A DNA stretch of 64,000 nucleotides, from positions 2,799,691 through 2,863,690 of the forward strand of contig NZ_CP133083.1 in assembly GCF_030908545.1 (NCBI RefSeq). Reading direction: 5' to 3'. The notes beneath the pieces were generated by a model. The model was given only the letters and a program-made list of their open reading frames with translations, ran no database searches and was not told the origin of the DNA. The position numbers and the translations under genes were made by a program. Position 1 is the stretch's first letter. The number at the start of each line of letters is the position of its first letter. Origin of the DNA: Nitrosomonas sp. sh817 (GTDB lineage: Bacteria; Pseudomonadota; Gammaproteobacteria; Burkholderiales; Nitrosomonadaceae). Positions 46,852 to 54,506 of the stretch are shown here, in pieces.

Positions 46852-48120
46852 CTATGCTTCTCCTTTCGGCTCGGTGAGCCGGCGTATCGTCAGCGCGGCT
46901 CGTTGCTCTATCAGGGTGATAATCTGCTCGACCAAGGGGTTTTCAGAGAATCCAAGCTCTTTTTGCGATTGAAGCTGGCGAGCAGTCTTCGGCAGGCTCT
47001 GCGCCAGTTCCAGAATGCGCTTGCGGGTTTGGGCCCGGCCCAATCCGGCGCTCTCGGCGAACTGGTCCCAATGACGGGCTTGTACCTCGCTGAACTTGTA
47101 TTTGCTGCCGATTTTCATCGCCATCTTGGGCGTGAGATTCTGGTATATCGCCGTCGACAGAGTGTCGTACAACGGCGCTAGTACCGGAAACTCGCCGGTG
47201 TAGAGCAAAGAGAAATTCTTGGCATGTGCGTCATGATTGCCGATCAAGGCGTTGAACACCACGTAATCGAGCAAGCGCAGCACCTGCGGTGCGCTAGGCC
47301 GGGTAACATGACGCAACAGGCTGAAGCACGCGGCAAAATCCGGCCCTCCTTCGTTTTGGTATTTCATCTCGGGTACCACGCCGAGTGCCTGGCAAAAATC
47401 CTCCTGATGCAGGCGTGCTACACGGCCTTGCGTATCGGCTTGCCGGTCATAACGCGCCACCAGCAGAAAGCGCCGGCTAGTGATGGTTCGAATCTGCGCT
47501 TGAGCCGCTGGCAGCTTCATGGCACGGGCCAAAGTCAGGCAGAAGCCTTCATTGGTAACGCTATCTTCCACGCCATGAATGGGTGGCTTCAGAATATGGG
47601 TGCTGGGTTGCCCTCCTTGCGGCAGGCCAATGCGTTGCCCGTCAAAAACAACCGGCAATTTGTCTTGCACACCGGCCAATGATAGCCGCAAGCCATCCTT
47701 GCCAGCCATCATCGGACGGCGGGGCAGCTCATCAAGGATGATAGTCAGTTCATTATCACTCAGCCACTGGACGTGCTCATCCCCGGGCGGTGAAGGGGGT
47801 ATTCCGGGCGGCAGAAATGTAATGGCTCCGGCACACTCTCCGCCAATGTGATCGAGCAAGGCAAAGTCATTCTGACCCGATACCTGAAATTGCTGTGCGA
47901 TCAAGCGGCGCAGATGACCTTCGGGGAGCAGACCGGCAAAGAATGGGCGCGTGTGGATGTCATCGAATGCATCCGATTGCAAGGGGAGCGAGCAAGACAG
48001 TGCAACGGTTCCCGGACGATTCAGCCAGTTTTCGCGGTAGCGGAAACTGAGCCGCCCCTCCTGCAGCGACAAAGTGCCGGCGTGATCGGCAAACAACCAG
48101 ACCTCGAGTTCATGCACCAT
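46852..48120 (-). CDS. hipA: HipA-type serine/threonine kinase toxin
   Basis: A 422-residue HipA kinase. The N-terminal subdomain has YRENWLNRPGTVALSCSLPL (about residues 28-47). The core has LRLSLAGVQDKLPVVFDGQR (about 143-162), the ATP loop SerThr-HILKP, and the catalytic segment GNHDAHAKNFSLLYTGEF with metal-binding LAPLYDTLS (about 303-332). All key residues seem intact, so it could phosphorylate a target such as an aminoacyl-tRNA synthetase and cause dormancy. It overlaps hipB by 11 bp. The target is unknown. Confidence 0.92.
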   Translation of the reverse strand: MVHELEVWLFADHAGTLSLQEGRLSFRYRENWLNRPGTVALSCSLPLQSDAFDDIHTRPFFAGLLPEGHLRRLIAQQFQVSGQNDFALLDHIGGECAGAITFLPPGIPPSPPGDEHVQWLSDNELTIILDELPRRPMMAGKDGLRLSLAGVQDKLPVVFDGQRIGLPQGGQPSTHILKPPIHGVEDSVTNEGFCLTLARAMKLPAAQAQIRTITSRRFLLVARYDRQADTQGRVARLHQEDFCQALGVVPEMKYQNEGGPDFAACFSLLRHVTRPSAPQVLRLLDYVVFNALIGNHDAHAKNFSLLYTGEFPVLAPLYDTLSTAIYQNLTPKMAMKIGSKYKFSEVQARHWDQFAESAGLGRAQTRKRILELAQSLPKTARQLQSQKELGFSENPLVEQIITLIEQRAALTIRRLTEPKGEA

Positions 48121-48364
48121 CTTTGTCTATCTTTATCACCGCGGATTGTTCCGGCAGGCCCGCAAGAACGACTTCACCGCCTAAGGCGTCGATGACCCGT
48201 AAAACTTGCTCTAGTCGCAACGTGGGCTTTCCCGCTTCGAGATCGACAATGAAGCGTAGCCCGACACCGGCTGCCAAAGCCAATTGAGATTGTGTCAGGT
48301 CAAGCTGCTTGCGTGCTGTGCGCAGGGTGAGTCCGAGTGATTGAGTGCTGTGGATGCGGATCAT
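48110..48364 (-). CDS. hipB: HipB-type HTH antitoxin
   Basis: An 84-residue XRE-family protein: LGLTLRTARKQLDLTQSQLA (helix 1-2), ALAAGVGLRFIVDLEAGKPT (recognition helix and wing), then RLEQVLRVIDALGGEVVLAG. The start at ATG 48364 gives MIRIHSTQSLG; the open frame extends upstream through operator DNA and is not coding. It binds HipA and represses the operon. Three matching palindromes lie upstream. Confidence 0.92.
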   Translation of the reverse strand: MIRIHSTQSLGLTLRTARKQLDLTQSQLALAAGVGLRFIVDLEAGKPTLRLEQVLRVIDALGGEVVLAGLPEQSAVIKIDKDGA

Positions 48365-48382
48365 GGATTTCACTTTATCGAT

Positions 48383-48398
48383 TTTCCCGTTCGGGAAA
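48383..48398. promoter_or_regulatory. hipBA operator 1
   Basis: TTTCCCGTTCGGGAAA is a perfect palindrome 18 bp before the hipB start. It shares the core TTCCC-N4-GGGAA with two further sites centred about 50 and 99 bp upstream, so it is likely bound by HipB. Confidence 0.8.
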
Positions 48399-48431
48399 TT
48401 ATGAAACAAAGCACACATCTGAGCAAGTTAA

Positions 48432-48449
48432 TTTTCCTGATCGGGAAAA
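48432..48449. promoter_or_regulatory. hipBA operator 2
   Basis: TTTTCCTGATCGGGAAAA matches the same core with one mismatch in the left half (TTCCT instead of TTCCC). It is centred 50 bp upstream of operator 1. Confidence 0.75.
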
Positions 48450-48478
48450 ATTATGCTTCAACTCATCTTATTTGAGAA

Positions 48479-48500
48479 AATATTCCCCATCGGGAATATT
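48479..48500. promoter_or_regulatory. hipBA operator 3
   Basis: The left arm AATATTCCC and the right arm GGGAATATT are perfect 9-bp arms around a four-base spacer. It is centred 49 bp upstream of operator 2. Confidence 0.8.
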
Positions 48501-48594
48501 TGCGCATTTGCCACGATCAGCAATTAACCTGGATAAGCTTACGTCATCCGGGAAAAAAAGCATTCCCTAAGCCTTCAATCGCCAACCCACCCCA

Positions 48595-49257
48595 TCAACG
48601 CAAACTGATAACCGGCCAATTATTTCTTTCGGCGTGGCTTTTCAATGTCGGATCGGGGTCGACGGCGACCGGGTGGGTGACTTTGCTGAGCAGCGGCAAG
48701 TCGTTGAGCGAGTCGCTGTAAAACCAGCTGCGCAGGAACGACAGCCAGGTCAGATTATGCGCGTCCAGCCATTTCTCCAGCCGTTCAACCTTTCCTTCCC
48801 GGAACGAAGGCGTGCCAGATACCCGGCCAGTAAACTCGCCGTCTTTTTCTTCCGGTTCGGTTGCAATCAAGTGCTCGATGCCGAGCGCGTGGGCGATCGG
48901 CGCAGTGACGAAGCTGTTGGTGGCGGTGATGATGATGCATAAATCGCCGTCCAATTTGTGCCGCTCGACCAATTCCCGGGTGCCGGGTGCGATGATCGGG
49001 GTAATCCTTTGGGTCATGAATTCCTTACGCCAGGCTTCCAGTTGCGTGCGCGGATGGCGCGCCAGCGGTTTCAGTTGAAAATCGAGAAATTCGTGAATAT
49101 CCAGCGTTCCGGCTTTGTATTGCTCGTAAAACTCGATATTTCTCGCTTCGTGCAACTCGCGATCCAATGCTTTCTTTTCAATCAAAAATTGCGCCCACTG
49201 AAAATCGCTATCACCCGCGATCAGCGTATTGTCCAGATCAAATAAAGCTAAATTCAT
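48595..49257 (-). CDS. HAD-superfamily IB phosphatase (SerB-like)
   Basis: A 220-residue HAD hydrolase. Motif I is LALFDLDNTLIAGDSDFQW (DxDxT at residues 7-11), motif II IIITATNSFVTAPIA (about 106-120), and motif IV WFYSDSLNDLPLL (about 182-194). This is the subfamily IB group related to phosphoserine phosphatase; the substrate is not readable from sequence. ATG 49257 overlaps the hda stop (ATGA) and fixes the start. Confidence 0.9.
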   Translation of the reverse strand: MNLALFDLDNTLIAGDSDFQWAQFLIEKKALDRELHEARNIEFYEQYKAGTLDIHEFLDFQLKPLARHPRTQLEAWRKEFMTQRITPIIAPGTRELVERHKLDGDLCIIITATNSFVTAPIAHALGIEHLIATEPEEKDGEFTGRVSGTPSFREGKVERLEKWLDAHNLTWLSFLRSWFYSDSLNDLPLLSKVTHPVAVDPDPTLKSHAERNNWPVISLR

Positions 49258-49937
49258 GTAGTCACCTGTAATAATTCTCGTAATAAAGGAATGGTAATGG
49301 GGCGCTGATGGATGAGCGAGTAGCGATCCAGCGCTTCCAGCGTCATCAGCAGCGACGGCAAATCGCGCCGTCCGTGCCGCAGCAGATACCTGCAAATATC
49401 GTGCGATAGCTCAAAGCCGCAATCAGCGGCGTGCGTTTGCATCGCTTGTGTTTTTTCTTCGTCGGTTAATTCATGGACCTGATACACCAACCCCCAACCG
49501 ATGCGCGTGACCAAATCCTGGCGCAATTGGAGATACATCGGCGCGGCGGAACCGCTCATCAGTAAGCGAGTACGTCCGCTGTCGCGCAACCGGTTATAGA
49601 GATTGAATAACGCGATTTGCGCTGGTGCATCAAGATTCTCGATATCGTCGATTGCCAGACAATCGGCGGTATTTTCATCCATATCCTGGAAATTACCGAG
49701 TTTTCCGGCGCAGCAATATACCGCTTTTAATTTTTTTTGGATATAGGCTGCAACGGTTGCTTGCAGCAGATGGCTTTTACCGCACCCGGGCGTGCCCCAC
49801 ACATAGACAAAGCGCTCCGCTGCTTGTTCCGCCGGCCAGTTTTGCAATGTTTGCAGCAATTCGGCGTTGCGTCCCGGCACGAAATTCGCCAGCACCGGCG
49901 ACGGCACCGGTTTAATATCGAGCAGCAATTGTTGCAT
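49254..49937 (-). CDS. hda: DnaA regulatory inactivator Hda
   Basis: A 227-residue DnaA-like AAA+ protein without the DNA-binding domain. FVYVWGTPGCGKSHLLQATV (Walker A, about residues 43-62), DCLAIDDIENLDAPAQIALF (Walker B, about 92-111) and an N-terminal LLLDIKPVPSP that carries the clamp-binding consensus. Hda with the sliding clamp stimulates ATP hydrolysis by DnaA and limits re-initiation. It lies between an AI-2E-type permease and the HAD gene, a conserved betaproteobacterial order. Confidence 0.93.
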   Translation of the reverse strand: MQQLLLDIKPVPSPVLANFVPGRNAELLQTLQNWPAEQAAERFVYVWGTPGCGKSHLLQATVAAYIQKKLKAVYCCAGKLGNFQDMDENTADCLAIDDIENLDAPAQIALFNLYNRLRDSGRTRLLMSGSAAPMYLQLRQDLVTRIGWGLVYQVHELTDEEKTQAMQTHAADCGFELSHDICRYLLRHGRRDLPSLLMTLEALDRYSLIHQRPITIPLLRELLQVTT

Positions 49938-49969
49938 GATCGTTGCGCAATGGGTGTTTGCGTAACCGC

Positions 49970-51034
49970 TTAATTATAGAAATTACTGCCGAGATAGCGT
50001 TGATGCAAATGGCGCAACCAGACCAGCATCACCGCACTGACCGGCAACGCCAGTAAAATGCCGAAGAAACCGAATAACTGGCCGAATGCCATCAACGCAA
50101 AAATGACGATGACCGGATGCAAACCGATCCGGTCACCAACCAGCCACGGCGTAATCAGCATGCCTTCCAGCAATTGCCCCGCACCGAAAACAATCCAGAC
50201 CGGAATCACGCCTGCCCAACCCTGAAACTGCATGATGGCGGCAAAAGTGGCCAGCGTCAAACCGACAATCATGCCGAGGTACGGTACAAATACCAGAATA
50301 CCGGCAACCAGGCCGATGGGCAAAGCAAATTCGAGCCCGACCAGCCAAAGACCGGTGATATAGCAAATGCTCATCAGCACGATGACTGATAATTGCCCGC
50401 GCAAAAATTCCGCCAGAACCCGGTCGGTTTCATGCGCCAGCTGCGAAACTTGCTGATGCCAGTAACGCGGAATCATTTCGTCGATTTGCTTGATCAACGC
50501 ATCCCAATCGCGCAACAAGTAAAATAACACCACCGGTACCAGCAGCAGGTTTACCAGAAATTCCACAACCGCCATGCCGCCACTGGTAATGGACGGCAGG
50601 ATTTTAGCCGCGACACCGCCAGCGCTTTGCCAATGTTCCGATACCGCCTCCTTCAACAATTCCATATCCGGCTCCAGACTGATGTCCAGCCTTGTTTCCA
50701 GCCACGGAATGATATGATTCTTGAGCATATCGAGAAACGCCGGCATTTTATCCAGCAAGCGGCTCGCTTCTTTTTCAAACAGCGGCACCATGATCAGAAT
50801 CAACGCGCCGAATGCGACGAGCGACAACAACATCACCAGAATAGTCCCCGCTGTGCGCGGGATGTTATGGCGGGCCAGCCGCGATACCATGGGATTGCAG
50901 ATATAAGCGATCACCGCGGCAAGCAGGAAAGGCGTCAAGATCGGGCTGAGCAGATACAGTAGCCCGCCGGTCACGCATGCCAGTAGAAGCCACCAGAGGT
51001 AATGCAAATCGTTAGCGTGTTCTTCGCTACTCAT
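49970..51034 (-). CDS. AI-2E family (PerM-type) permease
   Basis: A 354-residue membrane protein with about eight helices. The N-terminal helix pair LYLLSPILTPFLLAAVIAYI, the periplasmic helical segment around residues 75-150 and the C-terminal LGMIVGLTLATFAAIMQFQG then IVFALMAFGQLFGFFGILLA are family signatures. Members export diverse small molecules or act as Na+/H+ exchangers; the AI-2 name is historical. It lies 32 bp before hda and 8 bp after the aminotransferase. Confidence 0.9.
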   Translation of the reverse strand: MSSEEHANDLHYLWWLLLACVTGGLLYLLSPILTPFLLAAVIAYICNPMVSRLARHNIPRTAGTILVMLLSLVAFGALILIMVPLFEKEASRLLDKMPAFLDMLKNHIIPWLETRLDISLEPDMELLKEAVSEHWQSAGGVAAKILPSITSGGMAVVEFLVNLLLVPVVLFYLLRDWDALIKQIDEMIPRYWHQQVSQLAHETDRVLAEFLRGQLSVIVLMSICYITGLWLVGLEFALPIGLVAGILVFVPYLGMIVGLTLATFAAIMQFQGWAGVIPVWIVFGAGQLLEGMLITPWLVGDRIGLHPVIVIFALMAFGQLFGFFGILLALPVSAVMLVWLRHLHQRYLGSNFYN

Positions 51035-51042
51035 CGGCAGAT

Positions 51043-52437
51043 TTAACTTTGACCGGCTTTGGATTTCAGCGCGTGGCTAGCGAGATTCTTGCCGAGCTCC
51101 CAAATCGAACCCGGCACTTGATGGGTATCGGCAATGGTTTCAGTCAATGCCTGCACGACACGGTCGCAATCCTGTTGCGTCAGAATCAACGGCGGCAGCA
51201 GCTTGATGACATTCATGCCGTGCCCGGCGACTTGCGTCAGGATGCGATGCTCTTTGAACAGCGGAATGGTGATCATCTGGCAGAACAACCCTTTGTTGGC
51301 CGCTTCCAGCATCATCCATGCGGCTTTGAGAGAGAAACTGCTGGGCGATTTGAATTCCACCGCGATCATCGACCCTTTGCCGCGCGCTTCTTTCAAAAAT
51401 TCGTATTGGCCGGTTAAAGCATTGATCCGGCCGATGATGTCCGCGCCGATTCTGGCGCTGTTCTCGACCAGCTTCTCGGTTCTGATGACTTCCAGGCTTG
51501 CCAGCCCCGCGGCCATCGCCATGTTGTTTTTGGAGAACGTCGAACCGTGCACCACCGCCCGATCCATGCGGTTAAACACGCTTTCCATGATCTGCTGCGT
51601 CATCACCACCGCGCCGACCGGCACGAAACCGCCGGACAACGCTTTCGCCATGCAAATCATATCGGGCTTTACGCCCCAATGCTCAATCGCCCAGAATGTG
51701 CCGGTGCGGCCCAGGCCGGTCTGGATTTCATCGGCGACAAACATCGTGCCGTATTTTTTGCACAACCGCTCGACTTCGGGCAGATAATTATCGTCCGGAA
51801 TATTGACACCCTTGCCCTGGATCGGCTCGACCACGAATGCCGCGACATTGCGGCCGCTCAGCGCTTGTTCCAAAGCCGCCAGATCGTTGAAAGGCACCGA
51901 ACCGCAGTCTTGCAGCAGCGGGCCGAAGCCGTCCTTGAAAATCTGCTCGCCGTTCAGCGACAGCGCGCCCATCGTCAAGCCGTGATAGGCATGGTCGCAG
52001 CAAACGATACGGTTGCGCTTGGTAACGTAGCGCGCGAATTTGATCGCCGCTTCCACTGCCTCGGTACCGGAATTGCAAAAGAACGCGCGTTCCAGATTAT
52101 CCGGCACCGTTGCCAGAATCTCCTTCGCCAGCAAGCCGCTCAGGATCGACACGTCCATCTGCACCAAATCCGGCATTTCCAGCGACAGCACTTCTTTCAA
52201 CGCATTGACGATCACCGGATGATTGCGCCCGAATACATACACGCCGAAACCGCTCAACAAATCGAGATACTCGTTGCCTTGCTCGTCGTATAAATATTGC
52301 CCCACCGCACGCTGATAGTTGCGATCGTAACCGATCGTCTTCAGCACCCGCACCATCTGCGCATTCAGATACTGCTCGTGCAGATCAAACTTGTCGGTAC
52401 GATGCTGGGCTAACAAATTGGCGATACTGAAAGACAT
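51043..52437 (-). CDS. hpnO: Class III PLP aminotransferase, HpnO-like (hopanoid side chain)
   Basis: A 464-residue aminotransferase. It has GFGVYVFGRNHPVIVNALKE (about residues 62-81), FFCNSGTEAVEAAIKFARYV (about 120-139), ADEIQTGLGRTGTFW (about 234-248) and the PLP lysine in MAKALSGGFVPVGAV (about 265-279). The long N-terminal segment and the ending GSIWELGKNLASHALKS resemble the aminotransferase that puts an amino group on bacteriohopanetetrol. The presence of hpnH, hpnB, hpnM and hpnN 6-12 kb away supports this. It could instead be an ornithine or acetylornithine-type enzyme. Confidence 0.72.
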   Translation of the reverse strand: MSFSIANLLAQHRTDKFDLHEQYLNAQMVRVLKTIGYDRNYQRAVGQYLYDEQGNEYLDLLSGFGVYVFGRNHPVIVNALKEVLSLEMPDLVQMDVSILSGLLAKEILATVPDNLERAFFCNSGTEAVEAAIKFARYVTKRNRIVCCDHAYHGLTMGALSLNGEQIFKDGFGPLLQDCGSVPFNDLAALEQALSGRNVAAFVVEPIQGKGVNIPDDNYLPEVERLCKKYGTMFVADEIQTGLGRTGTFWAIEHWGVKPDMICMAKALSGGFVPVGAVVMTQQIMESVFNRMDRAVVHGSTFSKNNMAMAAGLASLEVIRTEKLVENSARIGADIIGRINALTGQYEFLKEARGKGSMIAVEFKSPSSFSLKAAWMMLEAANKGLFCQMITIPLFKEHRILTQVAGHGMNVIKLLPPLILTQQDCDRVVQALTETIADTHQVPGSIWELGKNLASHALKSKAGQS

Positions 52438-52599
52438 GAACTACCCCGGTGTTGGAAAACCAGCCAGCAACGCTGGAAAAATGATTAATTGACCCCACCC
52501 AGAAAAACTACTGCAAAACCGTATTAGAACAATAAAAATTAGCGCAGATCATACCATTCTTGCACATATTTTTGCTGTTAAAAACATGAGGCGATTTGA

Positions 52600-52698
52600 A
52601 TGAAAGAAAAATCCCAAGACGCAAAACCAATGGATTTAGATGCGAATGATGCAATCCTTCGAGAAACAACCTTCCCAAAGGAAATTTCATTCTTTTAG
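52600..52698 (+). CDS. Candidate 32-residue acidic small ORF
   Basis: ATG 52600 follows GAGG with an eight-base spacer and opens 32 codons beginning MKEKSQDAKPMDLDAND and ending PKEISFF. It is hydrophilic and acidic, with no membrane or metal motif. The evidence is just the ribosome binding site and reading frame, so it could easily be chance. It could also be the remnant of a gene disrupted near repeat copy C. Confidence 0.25.
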   Translation: MKEKSQDAKPMDLDANDAILRETTFPKEISFF

Positions 52699-52751
52699 AA
52701 AGCCGCAATAGGCGCGAATGACAAAGACATACCAGTATTCCACGCAAGCGC

Positions 52752-52899
52752 TAAGGAAGAGCTGATTAATTGACTGCATGAGCGAATTGCTTCGCTGCGC
52801 GGCACTCACTCCCTCGCCTATCAGATTGATATGTCTCGGCTGTTGCGTTCCGTGCGCCTCGCCCTTCATCACGTTCGTTGAATTAATCAGCGCTTCCCA
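52752..52899 (-). repeat. Dispersed repeat copy C (about 148 bp, inverted ends)
   Basis: The left end is TAAGGAAGAGCTGATTAATT and the right end AATTAATCAGCGCTTCCC. The reverse complement of the interior matches copy A closely over its full length, including GAGGCGCACGG and CCGAGACATATCAA. It lies in intergenic DNA and has no coding capacity. Confidence 0.85.
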
Positions 52900-53036
52900 A
52901 ACGGATAGCCTCTTAAGCGAAGCATCTCCAATTTAGCGAGGTTGGACGGCATGCCTGTGGCTTTTTTACATTTAGGATGCGGCACGATTTCATACCGGAT
53001 TTGAACTTTACTGCCGCTGCGCGGGAAAGCATAAAA

Positions 53037-53069
53037 AAATAGAGCATTTTTTATGCAAATGCTCTATTT
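53037..53069 (-). terminator. Intrinsic terminator of the small membrane protein gene
   Basis: AAATAGAGCATT (53037-53048) and AATGCTCTATTT (53058-53069) form a perfect 12-bp stem with a nine-base loop. On the minus strand the stem runs into seven consecutive T's (complement of 53033-53039), the expected terminator layout. It begins 19 bp after the stop of the 25-residue ORF at 53088-53165. Confidence 0.75.
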
Positions 53070-53087
53070 CAAATTAACGATTACTGC

Positions 53088-53165
53088 TTACGAGAATGAT
53101 TCCAGTGTAATCAGCATAAACAGAATAAATATAATTGCAAAATAAGCATTTCCTAATCTTTCCAA
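53088..53165 (-). CDS. 25-residue single-helix membrane protein
   Basis: TTG 53165 is preceded by a strong GAGGAGAGAATC Shine-Dalgarno region. The product begins MERLGNAYF, has one hydrophobic helix (AIIFILFMLITL) and ends ESFS. It resembles in size the tiny accessory subunits of transporters or oxidases (KdpF, CydX or CcoQ class), but no such partner lies nearby and I recognise no family. It has its own terminator 19 bp downstream and a promoter-like region with phased repeats upstream, so it behaves as an independent transcription unit. Confidence 0.6.
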   Translation of the reverse strand: MERLGNAYFAIIFILFMLITLESFS

Positions 53166-53199
53166 GATTCTCTCCTCATTGATAGTCAGTTAAAAACAA

Positions 53200-53272
53200 A
53201 TAATGAGGCAACCAGGAATCACAAAAGTTCACAAAATATTCACAAAAAATTTACATAAAATTCACAAAACTG
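53200..53272 (-). promoter_or_regulatory. Phased 11-bp direct repeats with -10 box (OmpR/PhoB-class site)
   Basis: On the plus strand five tandem units TCACAAAA-like occur: starts at 53219, 53229, 53240, 53251 and 53262, that is, spaced 10-11 bp, one helical turn. The fourth unit is degenerate (TTACATAAAAT). On the minus strand a -10-like CATTAT (complement of 53200-53205) lies 13 bp downstream of the array, and a good -35 is absent, the layout of promoters activated by OmpR/PhoB-type response regulators. The TCACAAAA unit is not the textbook Pho box, so the regulator is unknown. Confidence 0.55.
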
Positions 53273-53369
53273 ATCTTAAATGCTGAAACCACTCACTTTT
53301 CATTCATAGGAATAGATAATAAACTATTGATTACATAAATTTTATCTATGGGATTCTTAAAAAAACGAT

Positions 53370-54224
53370 TTACTTAAACAAATCGCTGTCGACAAATTCC
53401 GCTTTGACCAGCGACCAGAAGTCGTCAGCCAACCCATCCTCAATGTACGCGTACGGCAACCAGCCATAGCCGTGATCGCCCCAATCCTTTCCCCATGAGT
53501 TGCGGATTAATAACGCGCCTTTGGTGGAGCCGATTTTTTTCTGGTCGTCGTAACCGACCGCCAGTACTGCATGACCGCCTTCCAGCGTGTCGCCCTTGCC
53601 GGGATAGGGAATTTCCCCTTTGCCATCACCGCCGCCGGGCATCGAGCTATAGACGGAGAAACCGAACATCGCCGGGAGATTGGCTGCCAAGCTTTTTTTG
53701 ACATTTGCCAGCAATGTGCTGGTTGAGGCGCCGGGCGGATCGAGCCGGTAATAATTGATCGCTTGATAACTCTGCGCATAAGAGAAACAAAAGCTGGAAG
53801 GATCGTCGTTGAAACGTTTGACGTCGTACGGCCAATATTTTTCCGGCGGCACGCCGAACAATACCAGCGCTTTCATGGTATCGCGCAAGTAGGCGCCGTC
53901 GTCACCGGTAAAACCGATCAATTGACGTGTGACTTTGTAGAGAAACAGGCGCGAGGCGTCGATGTGTTTGCCGAAAGCGCGGCGTTCAAAATATTCGACC
54001 ATTCCCACTCCAGCATGCGCAGTGCAGGAGCCGATCGATCCCTGATCCTCGATCGGCGAGCAATATTTGCGCAAGTCGACGCTGGCCGGTAGCGATTTCG
54101 CTGCTTTCTTTAACGGTGACGATTTTGCCAGTACTTTGGCGACGGATTCGGTCGATTGCGTATGATCGCGCATATCCGGTAATTCTCTATGCCACCCCAA
54201 ACTAAGACCATGAATTGATTTCAT
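53370..54224 (-). CDS. Papain-like (C1) cysteine peptidase
   Basis: A 284-residue peptidase. The catalytic triad is visible: cysteine in SPIEDQGSIGSCTAHAGVGM (about residues 55-74), histidine in GGHAVLAVGYDDQK (about 215-228) and asparagine in LLIRNSWGKDWGDHGYGWLP (about 240-259). There is no signal peptide and no classical inhibitory pro-domain, only about 45 residues before the mature-like core. It thus probably acts in the cytosol or leaves by a non-Sec route. The substrate is unknown. It stands alone with AT-rich DNA on both sides. Confidence 0.88.
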   Translation of the reverse strand: MKSIHGLSLGWHRELPDMRDHTQSTESVAKVLAKSSPLKKAAKSLPASVDLRKYCSPIEDQGSIGSCTAHAGVGMVEYFERRAFGKHIDASRLFLYKVTRQLIGFTGDDGAYLRDTMKALVLFGVPPEKYWPYDVKRFNDDPSSFCFSYAQSYQAINYYRLDPPGASTSTLLANVKKSLAANLPAMFGFSVYSSMPGGGDGKGEIPYPGKGDTLEGGHAVLAVGYDDQKKIGSTKGALLIRNSWGKDWGDHGYGWLPYAYIEDGLADDFWSLVKAEFVDSDLFK

Positions 54225-54506
54225 TTTTAATCTCCAAAAATTAAGTGGATCAATTGCTTCACGGGTACAGCGTTTACACCGGGCCTTGAACGTTATACCC
54301 GGTTGGCAAAAATTACAGAAACTGCTAATCTATCATGCACTTAATAACATATCTTCAGTTGAATTATCAGTCTAATCCCTTGGAGTACTGAAGTAAAGTA
54401 AATTAAGCGATGCTGATCGCTAATTTCCGTGCCATACGGGCCGGGCATTTGCGGTAAAATTGCGTTTGCGCCTAATGCAAACCCTTTATTCGTTTGAGAG
54501 TTCAAC
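54225..54506. other. Intergenic region between the peptidase and purM
   Basis: A divergent region of 282 bp. I see no convincing ORF, terminator or structured RNA. The purM-proximal part (54341-54506) holds an antisense ORF that looks spurious. Confidence 0.4.

Larger units (their letters stand above)
52438..53036. other. Gene-poor stretch around repeat copy C
   Basis: Nothing convincing is encoded here apart from repeat copy C (52752-52899) and a weak small ORF candidate at 52600-52698. The 137 bp between the repeat and the terminator at 53037 show no promoter, repeat or ORF that I can support. Confidence 0.4.

Noticed and set aside
51547..52293. 248-codon plus-strand ORF rich in H, R and Q
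   Set aside because: It lies opposite the aminotransferase gene. The composition is that of a GC-rich shadow frame.
52508..52747. 79-codon minus-strand ORF
   Set aside because: There is no ribosome binding site, domain or conserved pattern, and it ends in AT-rich intergenic DNA.
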